In this document: positions 40,453 through 51,560 of the stretch, piece after piece
Layout of the letters: each line of letters opens with the position of its first letter
Numbering within the stretch: position 1 is the stretch's first letter
Assembly: GCA_963377175.1 (NCBI GenBank)
Contig: CAUJNA010000487.1
Coordinates: 153,185-217,184, forward strand
Length of the DNA stretch: 64,000 nucleotides
Reading direction: 5' to 3'
Source of the DNA: Effrenium voratum
Taxonomy: Eukaryota > Sar > Dinophyceae > Suessiales > Symbiodiniaceae
The notes under the pieces: generated by a model
Databases searched by the model: none
Told to the model about the DNA's origin: nothing
What the model saw: only the letters and a program-made list of their open reading frames with translations
Program-made: the position numbers and the translations under genes

Positions 40453-43400
40453 ATGTTTGAAGGACCTGTTACCGGCAATATCCCGGAGGTCCTGGCCAAC
40501 GGAGAGGTGACTGACGGCACGCACGTCACCGCAGGGCAGCTGGCCCTCGCTTTGACGCCCTACGCTCAAGTAACGGACCTGGCGGTGAACACTGCAGCGT
40601 CCGGCAACAACGCAGCGGCCATCCAGTCCCTGGACGACAGAGTCACCGCAGAGCTGGCCTCAAAGCTGGACAGCAGCGCGCTGGCGCCGGCAATTGCGCC
40701 CCTTGCCACGGCGGCGGCCCTGGCCACCACGGACGGGCAGGTGGCCGCGCACGGAAGCAGCATCGCCGCGCTGCAGAGCTCGCTGACCACGGGTCTCTCC
40801 AACAAGGCAGACCAGTCGGCCTTCGACGTGCTGGAGGGCGTGGTGGCCACGAAGAGCACCCCGGACGGCGTGGACCTGAAGCTGTCCAACTACAGCACCA
40901 CGGCGGCCATGAACGGCTCCATCGCCTCGGCCAACAACGCCACGCTGGCCACGGTGGCCGCCAACTACGGCCTCAAGACGGTGGTGGACCAGCACTCCCT
41001 AGACAGAGCGGCGAGGATCACGCCGCTGGAGGTGGACACCAAGGTGGCCAACGCTCTCCTGGGGGCCGTCACCGCCGCGACGCTGGCCTCCGAGCTCGCG
41101 AGCAGAGACGCCACCATCTCGGGGCTGCAGGCCTCCAAGGCGGATGCCAGCGCCCTGACTGCTTACGCCCTGCAGTCTACCGTCGACACTTCCTCAGAGG
41201 TGGACTCTAAGATAGCAGCGGCCCTCCTAAACGCAGTCACCACGGCGGCCCTGGACGCCGCCCAGCGGACGCAAGCGCGCTGGCCTCCCTGCTCTCCACG
41301 GTGGACGGACTGGACACGCCACTGGAGGTAGACACCAAAATAGCAAATGCGCTGCTGGGCCTCGCCACCGAGGCCTTCGTCGCAGCGCAGCTTGCTAGCC
41401 GGACGCCAGCATCACGGCGCTCCAGGCCTCCAAGGCCGACGCGGCGCTGCTGGCCTCGTACGCCACGAACGCCGCGCTCTCCGCCAGCGAGACCGCGCTC
41501 CAGAGCGCCCTCGACGCAATCCTCGCGGAGCTCGCCGCCCTGCAGCTTTCCGGCAGCGGAGTTGTTAACGCGCCGGCCTGGGCGGGCTTCACAACGTGGG
41601 AGCTCCTTCGCGGAAGCAACGTCGTTCGCAACCTGCACTTCATGGCTCCTCTCTCTGCTGCGCTGGCCAACGGCGACGACACGCTGAGCATCACGGCAGA
41701 CTGCTACTCCGACGCAGCGGCGGACGCGGCCCTCGCGGCTGCGCTGCTGGCCTACTACACCTCCTCACAAGTGGACACTCTGTTGGGAGACTACCGAACC
41801 GGAACGGCGCAGGACGCGGAGACGACCAGCGCCATCACGGCCGCGCTGCTGGCCTACTACACCGCGGCGCAGGTAGACGCGCTGGTGGGAGACTACCGCA
41901 CGGCGAGCGCGCAGGACACGCAGACGCAGGCCGCCATCGCGGGAGCGCTGCTGGCCTACAGGACGGGCCCGGACCAGGACGTGTTCACAACCAACCAAAT
42001 CACCTCGGCGCTGGTGGCGTACCGTTCAGCCGCAGACCAGGACACGGCAACGGCCTCGAGCATCGCAGCCGCGCTGCTCAGCTACTACACCATCGCGCAA
42101 GTAGACGGCCTCCTTGCCGGCAAGCTCGGAGTCACGGAGGCGGCCTCGGCCCTGCAAATAGCCGTGCGCTTTCCGGACGACGGAGGGGCCGACGAGGTGG
42201 TGGCCGCCATAGGAGAGCAGATCCTGGCCCCCACGGACGTCTCGCTGTCAAACTGGACGGTTCGCCCCAGCAGCGGCTGCAGCGTGGTCCTGGCCACCGC
42301 GGGAGTGAGCGTGGACGGCTACACCCTGACCCTGGCGGCGAACCCGTGGAACATCGTGCGCACCTACAACTTGACCCCGGGCCGAGAGCTGCTCTTCGCC
42401 TGCCGCTACCGGCTCGGCACGGCCTCCAACTTCGTGGTGTACATGTCCGAGGCCGACAACGTCTACGACCCGTTGTACGGCAGCTTCGTGGGCGACCAGG
42501 GCGCCTGGAGCACGGCCAAGATGTACTTCACAGTGCCCTTCGGCGCGCACTTCCAGGCGCCGGGCCTGCCCAACCAGACGGCTGGAACGGTGGACGTCTA
42601 CGGCCTCCAGATCCTGGACGCAACCCTGGAGACTGGCAACACAGCGGAGGAGGACACGGCGGCCTCGGCACTGCTGCTGAAGCACGAGTTCCTCGACGGA
42701 GGGGCCGACGACGTCACGCTGGCCACCCTGGGCGAGGTGCTGCTGGAGCCCACGCTCACCACGCTAGGAAATTTTCTGGTGCGCTCCAACAGCCAGAGCT
42801 CGTGGCCTCGGCCAGCTTCGCGGTGGGAGGCTTCCAGCTGGAGGGCTACGCCATGACCCTGAGCGCCTTCGCCTGGAACATTGTGCGCACCTACACGCTG
42901 ACGCCGGGGAGACGCTACTCCTTCGGCTGCCGGTACCGGCTGGGCACGGCCTCCAACTTGGTGATGTACGTCAGCGCGGCCGACAACGACTACGTGGGCG
43001 TCACCGGCACCTTCCTCGGCACGCCCTCGCAGGGTGTCTGGAGCACGGCGCGCCTGGACTTCTCGGTGCCGCCGGGCGGAATCGCGAAGCTGCACTTCGG
43101 AGCCTTCGGCGGGTCTATCCCCGGGCTGGTGCAGCAGTCGGCGGGCACGCTGGACCTGTACAGCATGCAGATCAGGGCCAGCGCCTTCGAGGGAGATTCT
43201 GTCTCAGTAACGACCTGCTGGCGGACTCGCTGGCCCTCACGGGCTCGGCCACGCTGGACGGGCTCACCGCGCAGGGCAACGTGGGCTGCGACCAGCTGCT
43301 GTGCAACGACGTGAACTGCACGGACGTGTTCACAACGGGCGTGGACGCCTCGGGCGCAGTCTCCTGCGCAGCGCTCACAGCCACAGGCACCGTCGCCGGG

Positions 43401-44435
43401 GCCGCGCTGTCGTCCACGGGGGCCGTGTCAGGCAGCTCGCTGAGCATCAGCGGCGCGGCCAGCGTGGGCCTGCTGAGCTCCGCCACAGGAATCACGGGCA
43501 GCACGCGCACCATCAACAACACGGCCAACGCCGGGAACTTCACCACGGTGGGCGACGTGTCCACGGGGACATTGACGGCCTCGGGCGCAGCAACCGCGGC
43601 GAGCTTCGCAGCCACCGGCGCTCACGGGCGCCACGCTGACGATCACCGGTGCGGCCTCCGCGGGCCCGCTGGACTGCGAGAGCCTGGACTGCACCTTCAC
43701 GGCCACGAGCGGCGGAGTGTCGACGGGCAGAGTGGTGTGCGGCGACGTGACGAGCTCGGGCACGGTCTCCGCGCCGCAGCTCTTCGCGTCCAACACGCTC
43801 ACCGTGACCAACACCTCCGACTTCTCGGACGATCTCTTCCTGACGAAGAACTGGGCGGGCTGGAGCTAGCTGCAAGTGTCCAACAACAGCGCGGCCTCCG
43901 ACAGCGGCCCGGAGCTGCGGCTGCTGGGCAACCAGAGCGCGCGGGTCTTCCTGGAGCGGGACGGCGGGGCGCACCAGTGCGAGCTCATCATGATCAACGA
44001 CGAGGCGCTGGTGCAGACGAAGAGCCTCTCGACGCAGCTGTCCTTGACCACGAACCAGAGGAACCCCGGCTGCCTCGTGATCGCGGCAACACGGGCAACG
44101 TGGTCTGCAACACGAGCTTCACGAATTTGTCGGACAGCCGGGTGAAGACGGAGATGGCTGAGGCCGACGTGGCGGAGCTCAAGCAGCTCTTTGACTCCGT
44201 GGAGGCCAAGCAGTACAAGCGCCCGGACATGAACGAGGACCTGAGGCTGGGCTTCGCCGATTTCGCAGGAACAAAGTGGAAGAATTTGACGGGCACCGCC
44301 CGGTGGAGCGACGGCACGGAGATGGTTACTCTCGACTACTCTCACCTCACCAGCGTGCTGTGGGGGGTGTGCAAGGGCTTCCAGGCCCGGCTGGACGAGG
44401 TGGAAGCCTGGCAGGGGGGGCCAAAGAACAAGTAG
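40453..44435 (+). CDS. Long tail-fibre-like protein with S74-type C-terminal chaperone, several frame breaks
   Basis: Joined across breaks near 41260, 41400, 42790, 43200, 43615 and 44085, plus an in-frame TAG at 43867-43869, this encodes about 1300 residues. Order: Ala/Ser/Thr-rich trimeric rod (40453-41560), phage-fibre-like YYT..QVD.LL repeats (41750-42130, e.g. LLAYYTAAQVDALVGDYRT), two tandem domains of about 130 residues (42240-42620, 42780-43180) sharing PWNIVRTYNLTPG / AWNIVRTYTLTPG, a G-A-S beta-rich shaft, and a C-terminal part with SDSRVKTEMAEADVAELKQ and LDYSHLTSVLWGVCKG. The last part fits the S74 intramolecular chaperone that trimerises and cleaves fibres. It would bind the host surface. 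The TAG replaces a Lys codon kept in the 38.5-kb copy. Confidence 0.65.
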
Positions 44436-44439
44436 AAAA

Positions 44440-44577
44440 AAATTGTGCATGCCTCCTCGTTCTAGAGGACCCTTGCTCAAGCTCCTTTTTGGGGCGACAA
44501 GTAGGTGTGTGCAGGCCTCCCTGCATCCAGGGAACCTTGAGCAAGCTCCTTTTTGGGGCAACAAAGCTGTTTTTTAA
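44440..44577 (+). repeat. Two direct copies of a 55-60 base intergenic unit
   Basis: CTTGCTCAAGCTCCTTTTTG at 44472 and a near copy (CTTGAGCAAGCTCCTTTTTG) at 44533, each followed by GGGGC(A/G)ACAA. They fill the gap between the fibre stop and the integrase frame. Confidence 0.7.
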
Positions 44578-45551
44578 ATGGAGGCACCTGGCCGACGACT
44601 TCAACGTGAGGGACCCGCGGAAGCTGTACCAACTCGCCAGGCAGCGCGACCTCGACGTGACGCAGGCCATGGCCTTCGAGGCGCTGAAGGCCGACGTGGG
44701 CCGGCAGGTGCAGGCGCCCCGGCCGCGCGCGCTGGGCAAGTCGGCCGCCGAGGGGCCGAACGACCGGCTGCAGGCCGACCTCATCGACTTCAGCCAGAAC
44801 ACGCGGGGGAAGACGAAGTACGGCCTGGTGGTGATGGACGTCTTCACCCGGGAGGCCGCCGTGGAACCTCTGCAGAACAAGAACGCCGAGACGGTGGGCC
44901 GGGCCACCAAGCGCGCCGCGCGGGAGCTGACGGGGGACGACGGGAACTTCGTGGTCACGACAGACCTGGGCAACGAGTTCGCCACGCTGGACCGGGAGCT
45001 GCCCGGAAGCCGTGCACCGCACGAAGCGGCCCGAGGACCGCAACGCCATTGCCGTGGTGGACCGGGGCATCCAGACGCTGAAGAAGGACCTGGCCACGAG
45101 GGTGGCGCGCAAGGGCGGGCAGTGGAGCGACCACTTCGAGCGGGCGGCCGGGGCCTACAACGCGCGGCCCCACGAAACGGTGCACGGCGCGCCCGAGGAC
45201 GTGGAGAAGCAGCCGGCCACGGAGTTCAGGGTCCTCCAAGACAACGCCGACAAGTTCCAGCACAACAAGGACCTCACCGAGCGGCGCGTGAAGGCGGTGG
45301 AGGACGCGGGCGCCTTCCGAGTGCCGACGAACGCGGCGAGGAGCTTCAACCCTCAGTACGGCGACGTGCAGCAGCTGGGGGCCGTGGACTCCATGACCGT
45401 CCGCAGCACGGAGGGCCGGGAGACCCTGCTGAAGCTGGCGCTGCAGGGCAGCGGCGACGCGGCGGGCCGGCTGACGAGACGGGGCAGGCCGGCGGCTGTG
45501 AGGCAGCTGGACGACTTCCTGGCGCCTCCGAGGCCCAGGACCCTCGACTAG
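44560..45551 (+). CDS. Polinton-type rve integrase, 5'-incomplete, one frameshift
   Basis: The frame KWRHLADDFNVRDPRKLYQ leads to NDRLQADLIDFSQNTRGK (first catalytic Asp near 44776) and NFVVTTDLGNEFATLD (second Asp near 44965). After a break near 45010 the second frame continues DRNAIAVVDRGIQTLKKDL, where the third acidic residue would be Asp in VVD rather than the usual Glu. It goes on to AAGAYNARPHETVHGAPEDV and a C-terminal basic tail with stop at 45549-45551. An HHCC zinc domain and an initiator ATG in frame were not found, so the start is missing. Integrases of this type insert Polintons/PLVs and recur in dinoflagellate genomes. Confidence 0.75.
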
Positions 45552-46100
45552 CCTCCTTTGAAAATGATTTTTTTGAGGAACGACCCGGCCTCCTCGATTC
45601 CGAGGAAGCTTGATCGGACCCGTTTTTGGCCCCAAAAAAAACTTTGATCACACTCAAGTTGGAATTGCCTGATCCTGATCGAGCGAAAAAACTAGAAAAA
45701 AAAGGTTTTGAGACATTGCGCGGGCCCGTCGGAACTCCCGGGGCCTGCTCATCTCCTTGGGTTTGGGGTGCTCGGGAAACCAACGGGTTGGGCGAACCAA
45801 TCAAATGAGCGGGGCTAGCGCAAAACCGTGCAAAACGAGCTATTCTTACAGGCCGTATATGAATATACACCCTGTAAGAGTAGCATTTCGTGGCGCAAAA
45901 CCGTGCAAATGTCCCTTTAGGGTTTGGGGTCCTCGGCAAACCAAACGGGTTGGGCGGACCAGTATCAAGCCCAAACGGGTTGGGCGAACCACTCAAATGA
46001 GCGGGGGCTGGCATGGGCAAACCGCGCAAAACCGTGCAAATGTCCCTGCGTTAGGGTTTGGGGTGCTCAAGACACAAAAAAAAACGCCAGACCCGCAAAG
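45552..46100. other. Repeat-rich spacer between integrase and array
   Basis: No gene. Two or three copies of AAACGGGTTGGGCG(A/G)ACCA...CAAATGAGCGGGG and of GGCGCAAAACCGTGCAAATG occur, with the hairpin at 45839-45886 between them. AAAACCGTGCAAA also flanks the hairpins at 58.5 kb in inverted form. Confidence 0.65.
45839..45886. promoter_or_regulatory. Virus-type hairpin, member 1
   Basis: Arms GCTATTCTTACAGG and CCTGTAAGAGTAGC (one G-T wobble) surround the core CCGTATATGAATATACAC, which can itself pair GTATAT with ATATAC. The same core with different, still complementary arms occurs at 58571-58616. Confidence 0.7.
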
Positions 46101-46750
46101 GTCCTACTGAGACATTGAGACAAGTGAGACAAGTGATTGTGTTTGTCTCACTTGTCTCACTTGTCTCAACGGAGGCTTCCATACCAAAAACAACAGCCAA
46201 ATTGGCCGGTTTCGTGCTTGTCTCACTTGTCTCAGTGGTCTCCACGGAGGATTTCAAGTAAAAAAACAACCAAATTGGTCGGTTTTGTGTTTGTCTCACT
46301 TGTCTCACTTGTCTCAATGTCTCAGGGGAACTTCTCTGGCTCTGAAAAAAAACGGCCTGTCTCCATGGTAGAAAAAAAAGGTAAAGAATGGCTGGTTTCG
46401 CGTTTGTCTCACTTGTCTCCGTTGTTGTCTCGATTGTCTCAACTCAAGGTTTCATGCAGCAAGGCGGCCAAATTGGCCGGTTTCATGTTTGTCTCAGTTG
46501 CATCAGTTGTCCCAACACAAGGTTTCATGCAGCAAAACAATCAAAAAAATGGACGTTCTTTGGTCTCAATCCATGCCAATTGTTTCCATTGCAGGTTTCA
46601 TGCAAAAAAAGTCAAAAAAATCGCTGGGTTTGTGTTGTCTCACTTGTCTCACTTGTCTCACTTGTCTCAGTGAGACTTCTCTGGCTCCGAGAAAAAAAAG
46701 TGCTGTCTCCTTCCTGACATGAGAAAAAAATGGCCGGTTTGTGCTTGTCG
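46100..46750. repeat. GAGACAAGTG / CTTGTCTCA array, left
   Basis: Imperfect blocks of GAGACAAGTG (top-strand start) switch to CACTTGTCTC units, separated by segments containing TTTCATGCAG and CAAATTGG(C/T)CGG. It lies just downstream of the polymerase-helicase gene; a matching array lies upstream at 50605-51010. Confidence 0.85.
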
Positions 46751-46978
46751 CAACGTCTCGGCGCAACTCTTGCAGTCCACAATCCAAATGCTTTTGAGCC
46801 CCTGATACGACGGAGCGTGTCGCGCAGTCAGTCGACGATGGAACACAAGCTCTCACGCTAGCGCCAAGCGTCTCGATCGCTTCCGTCTTTTTTTTCTGTT
46901 CGTCTCTCTGTTCGCTGCAAGATGAAACAGGGATAGTGCACTGTACCTGATTGCACATGTCCCTCCTCCTCCCCTCAC

Positions 46979-49900
46979 TCAGTTGCCGCCTCCAACTGCA
47001 GGCTCTGCGCCACTCACCAAGCGAACGAAGCTGGCCTCACTGTCCTTGGAGCCGTCCGTCTTCGGGAAGATGTAGATCAAATAGTAGGTGTTTTTGCGGC
47101 GGCCGTCCAGCGTGGCGCCGCTGCGTCCCCTCTCCAGGACGCCCAGTTGCTTCAGGAGCTCGCCGCACCGGACTTCGCGGCGCCTGCCGTCCTCCACCGG
47201 CGCGTTTCTCTCGACAAAGGCATGCAACGCCTTGTGCACCTCCTCACGTGGCGTTGCACCTCCCCTTGGGGTCATGCATCTCCTCTTCCAGGAAAGCCAG
47301 GCATTTGGGTGGGATAGGGCCGATGCGCCTGCGGGGGTTCTGCCACAGTAGCTGATGGAAGACGGCGTAAAACAGGGCGAAGTACTCTGCCTTGCCCTCG
47401 GATGTCTCCAGCGTGGCCTCAATGTCCTTCCACTGTGCGTGGTTCGCTTCCACGGGATGGTCGTGGAACACCGACACATGCTCCACAACGTTGGTCCGTT
47501 CCCTGTTGGCCAGATCGTTGACAAGGGCTGGGGGGTCGTTCGATGCGAGGAAAAGGAGGAACTGGGGCTTGAACTGCACCATCTTCTCGTACATGTCTCT
47601 GCCCGTGAGCTCACTCTTCGGGTCGGTGAACACCTTGTACAACTGCTGCCTGATGGGCTCGCATTTGTCGATCTCCCTGATCGCCACGAAGCCAGGCGGA
47701 GGACAACGTCCGGGTCTGGACGGAGTTGGAGGCGGAACGGCCTAGCAGGCCGACCATGAGATCCTGTACCGGGAGAACGCGGGCCTCAGGAGCCAGGTTG
47801 CGAAGCTTGAGGTTGGGGGGAGTTGGGTCTTGAGTGTGTTGATTTTTTCCTGTGACAGGCATCGGTCCCAGCCAGCAAACGGCCCAAGGCGACGTGCCCT
47901 GCACAGTGCGTACGCCGGTGATGGAGCGCTCGGGTCCCTGATTCGGGACAGTGTCTGCGCTGCCATCGAGACAGCGTAGCTCCCCAAGACAGCCTGCATG
48001 ATGTTGCACAGCGTGTCTTTTCCGTTCCTACCCACGCCCCTGGTCCACAGGGCTGCCGCTTCACGAGCAGCGACAGCTCAAACAATGTGGACTCCCAGTC
48101 ATCCACCGTCCAGGCGTGCACCACCTGCAACGCAGGGATCTTCTTGCACAGGGCGTCAAGGCGGGCTTTCACCTGCTCACCGAGGGTGTATTCCACCCCC
48201 CTCTTCTCCGCATCCTCCTGCTGACGACGCACCTCGGCCAGAACGGCGTAGAGCTCGGCGCAAACCTCCGTGGACCACCAGGCAGGCCATTGATGCTCCC
48301 AGTTAGTGCTGCGGGTGATTTTGAATGCGGGGCTGATGGGAGACCACTCCAGCGTCTCACTGTTCAGCACTTTGCCGGAGAAGTTCAAGTACTTGCGGCA
48401 GGACTCTCCGTCCACATCGAAGGCAGCGGAGGACTCTCCCAGATTCGATTTCAGCCAGTTGGCAACGCCGTTCTGGAAAGTCTGGCCAGTGAACTCCCAG
48501 CGAGTGTTGCTCCGAAACCCTGCATCCTGTTCCGAGGTGGTCCATTCGATGTGGTAGTCCGTCAAGTCGCGGATCAGAATCTTCTCACTCGCCTTCCTCA
48601 AAGAGTCCATTGCGCTGTCTCCAGTCAGGATCCAAGTTTTCAGTGTGGCGCTGAACCAGGCTTTGTGACCAGTGTCGACGATGAACTTGAAGATGTCCTT
48701 CAACGAGTATGGGATCTTGCTGGAAACCGCCGGGCTCCTCAGCACGACTTCCCCGAACAGGCCGTGGTACTGCAACGAACCTTTGAAGGCTTGGCGCACG
48801 ATACCGTGGTGCTCAAGCCAACGCGAGTCCACCTGGTCAAACATGCGCTCCAGGCCGGGGCTGCCGCTGCGCATCACTCTCGCTGCCGCCTGCAGAGCCT
48901 CTCGTAGCGGCATCATCGGCTTCACAGTGTAGCGGAAGCCGCACAGCGCACTCTCGATGAGCCCGCGTAGTTTCTCCGGCTCGTCCGGCCAGTAGAGGAA
49001 CAGCCCGTCGTGCTCGAAAGCCAGGACGGCTGCGTTGTGATGCTCTCCCAGGAGCAGCACGACCTTGTCAATCAGCTCCCTCTCTCGCGCAGTGTTGAGG
49101 GCGTACTGCAAATACTCCACGGGGCGCGCCGTCCGTTGCCGCAGCTGGGCAAGTAGCTGGGTGTGGTTCTGGCAATCAGCCTGCCGCATGGCAGCCATCT
49201 CTGCTGCGAACCGCTCGGCAAACTGCTCTGTCGCGAACTCCCCAAGTCGGTGCGTGCGCTTCCAGGCCAAGATCGACCCACCGTACAGAAGACGCAGGAA
49301 GAGCTGTTTGGCCACGGTGCGGTCCGCATGTGTGTCGCGGAGGATGCGCTCCCTGTCCTGGAAGTATGTCTCCAGCGCCGAGTCGGCCGCTGGCTGATGG
49401 CGTTCGCGCAGCACTGCCAAGTGGCAGTTCTCCAAGTCAAAGACGAAATGCCCCGGTAGTCCCGAGCGAAGCAGTGACCGGAGCCAATTCGGCTGGGCGA
49501 AGGTGCTGGTTGCGAAGTGAGCCGTGACGATCCCCAACGGGCTCTTAAACTCCTCCTCTTCCTCCTCTCCCTTCTTCTTCTTCTTGGGAGCCTCCACGTG
49601 ACCGGAGAAACGCCTGCCTTTTTTGCCGATGGCGACCATCCCCTTCTCCTCCCTGTACGTAGTGCGAAAGCACCTCGCCCCGGCCACCTTCCCACGTGTG
49701 CACTGTGCCAGGATATCTCCACAGATGCGCTTCACCGTCGGGCCGTTCCCGTTGCCTGTCCTGAAGACCTTGCTGAGAACACGCTTGCCAATCTCTTTGA
49801 CTGCCACCGGGTTGACCCTGTCGAAGAGGATTTGGGGCACCTCCTCGTTCGCATCCGCCTGCTCGTCCAGGTGATCGTCATCAGGCTGCTCCACAATCGG

Positions 49901-50395
49901 ATCCTCGTCGACGAAGTCGTGCGAGATATTTGCCGCCGCCTCCAACTCCGCGGCCTCAGCCTGTTCTGTCCACGGGCACGCCACCACACCCTGTTCCTCC
50001 TCCTCGGAATTGTCGTCATAGACTTCGACCGCCTCCGGCACATCGCGCATCAACTCCGCCACTCCTGGCGAGATGTTGCGCCAATCCTTGACACCCACGC
50101 CCTTTGTCAGGCGAGCCAGAGCGACCACAGGGGACCCCCGTGCACTTGCCAGAAAACTGAGCAAGTGTGTCGCTGTCGAGTCACCGGAGGCGACGGCGTC
50201 CTCCAACAGCATCCACTGCAGCTGCATCTGTGCACTCAACGGAGTGAAGCCCTCTCCAAGCACGTCCACGAGTCGCTGCAGGAGCACCGACCTGCGCAGG
50301 TCCGTGTCGGCCTCGTTCGTCAGCAGCTGGCAGATCTCATCAGCTCGGGCATCCCCGCCGATCACCATCTCCTGTAGTTGGGACCAACGCTCCAT
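46979..50395 (-). CDS. TVpol family A polymerase fused to SF3 helicase (D5-like), frame breaks
   Basis: From ATG 50395 an 869-codon frame is joined by later frames after breaks near 48055, 47935, 47690 and 47260 to a stop at 46979, about 1130 residues. Residues about 316-333 hold FVFDLENCHLAVLRER (polymerase motif A Asp). Residues 360-373 hold TVAKQLFLRLLYGG (motif B Lys and YG), and 460-468 AFEHDGLFLYW (motif C HD). This is the TVpol pattern of virophages and PLVs. The helicase part has Walker A GRNGKDTLCN (near 48030), Walker B FVAIREIDK (near 47680) and sensor FLLFLASNDPP (near 47545), then a D5-type C-terminus (NTYYLIYIFP). It would replicate the viral DNA. KKKKK/EEEEEE lie in the linker (270-285). 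Breaks probably make this copy inactive. Confidence 0.8.
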
Positions 50396-50604
50396 GCCTG
50401 TCAGCTACCTTGTGGCTCGTCTACTGATCGAATTGAGTAAGTCTCTGCGGCGTGAGACGTCTGTGTCCCTTGCGATTCGACCGGTAAGAGCCCCATTGAG
50501 ACATTGCCGTGGCTCTCTTCACGTCATCCAATCCATTCGGAAAAAAAACGTTTTTTGAAACATTTCACCACGACAAGTCGCCACCAAAGACAGTTTTTTT
50601 TCCA

Positions 50605-51010
50605 GGCCCAGGGAAGTCCTGCTGAGACAAGTGAGACAAGTGAGACAAGTGAGACAAACGAAAAAACGGCCATTTGGCACCGTTTTTCGGGACAGTTCTG
50701 TATGGTCTCATTTGTCTCACTTGTCGCAATTGTCCGAATATCTCAGCAAAATTGCTCACAAACAGGCGAACCTGCCACCCTTGTGTTCGTCTCACTTGTC
50801 TCGCTTGTCTCAATTGCTCAAAAGCAGCAAAATCGACAGGTGTCGTGATTGTCTCACTTGTCTCACTTGTCTCAATTGCTCAAAAACAGCAAAAAAACGA
50901 CAGGTTTCGTGTTTGTCTCACTTGTCTCACTTGTCTCAATGTCTCAGTAGGACCTCTGTGGCTCTGGAAATCACTTGTCTCACTTGTCTCACTTGTCTCA
51001 GTGGGATCTG
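50605..51010. repeat. GAGACAAGTG / CTTGTCTCA array, right
   Basis: Four top-strand GAGACAAGT units near 50624-50656 then many CACTTGTCTC units to 51000. It has the same arrangement as the array at 46100-46750, so the polymerase-helicase gene sits between two copies. Confidence 0.85.
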
Positions 51011-51019
51011 TGGCTCCGG

Positions 51020-51340
51020 GAAGTGAGCGAGCCAGTATCAAGAGTCGTTGGGCGAGCCAGTACTAAGGGCCGTGGGCGAACTCGTACGAAGGGGCCGTTG
51101 GGCGAACCAGTACTAAGGGGCCGTTGGGCAAGTCAGTACTAAGGACCGTTGGGCGAATCCGGTCTAAGGGTCGTTGGGCGAACCCGTACTAAGTGCCGTT
51201 GGGCGAATCCGTACTATCCTACGTGCCCGCTCGGCACCGTGCCCGCTCGGCACCCCTAAGTGCCTGCTCGGCACTGTGCCTGCTCGGCACTCCTAAGTGC
51301 CCGCTCGGCACTGCCTACTCCTAATCTAGGCGCCTGTGGT
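51020..51340 (+). repeat. GGCCGTTGGGCGAACC and GTGCCCGCTCGGCAC repeats
   Basis: Seven copies of (A/G)GGGCCGTTGGGCGAA..CAGTACTAA spaced about 28 bases apart (51040-51220), then GTGCCCGCTCGGCACTCC units (51230-51320). Three inverted copies of the latter (GTGCCGAGCGGGCAC) lie at 51567-51640. Confidence 0.8.
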
Positions 51341-51343
51341 CAG

Positions 51344-51560
51344 CCGGTCATAAGCGGACTGCCTCTCCAGCATGCGCAGGGCGCGCTCTTGGCTGAGGGG
51401 CCTCAACCGGTGGTGCCTCAGCCGGTGGTGCCTCAGCCGGTGGTGCCTCCGCCGGTGCCTCTGCTGGTGCCGTTCAACCTGCCGCAGGAGTGAGCGTGGC
51501 CGGCTCGACGGAGCTCATCCTGATGGAGGAAAAAGCGCTCGGGCCCGCGGCCTTTTTTTT
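51344..51560 (+). other. Pro-Val repeat exon-like segment
   Basis: A frame from 51346 reads GPQPVVPQPVVPQPVV, from four GCCGGTGGTGCCTCA-type units, with a stop at 51491. Just after it, GAGGAAAAAGCGCTCGGGCC repeats the last-exon sequence of the coiled-coil gene at 36885-36908. It may be a decayed paralogous exon; no function is visible. Confidence 0.3.

Noticed and set aside
41596..43314. 572-residue Arg/Gly-rich frame across the fibre gene
   Set aside because: Only its last part (after about 42790) is the true fibre frame; the rest is the shifted shadow of the fibre.
49517..50377. Plus-strand 286-residue ORF opposite the polymerase-helicase
   Set aside because: Antisense shadow; the minus frame has polymerase and helicase motifs.
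46979..50395. Plain D5 primase-helicase without polymerase
   Set aside because: Motif A/B/C of a family A polymerase are visible in the N-terminal half, so TVpol fusion fits better.
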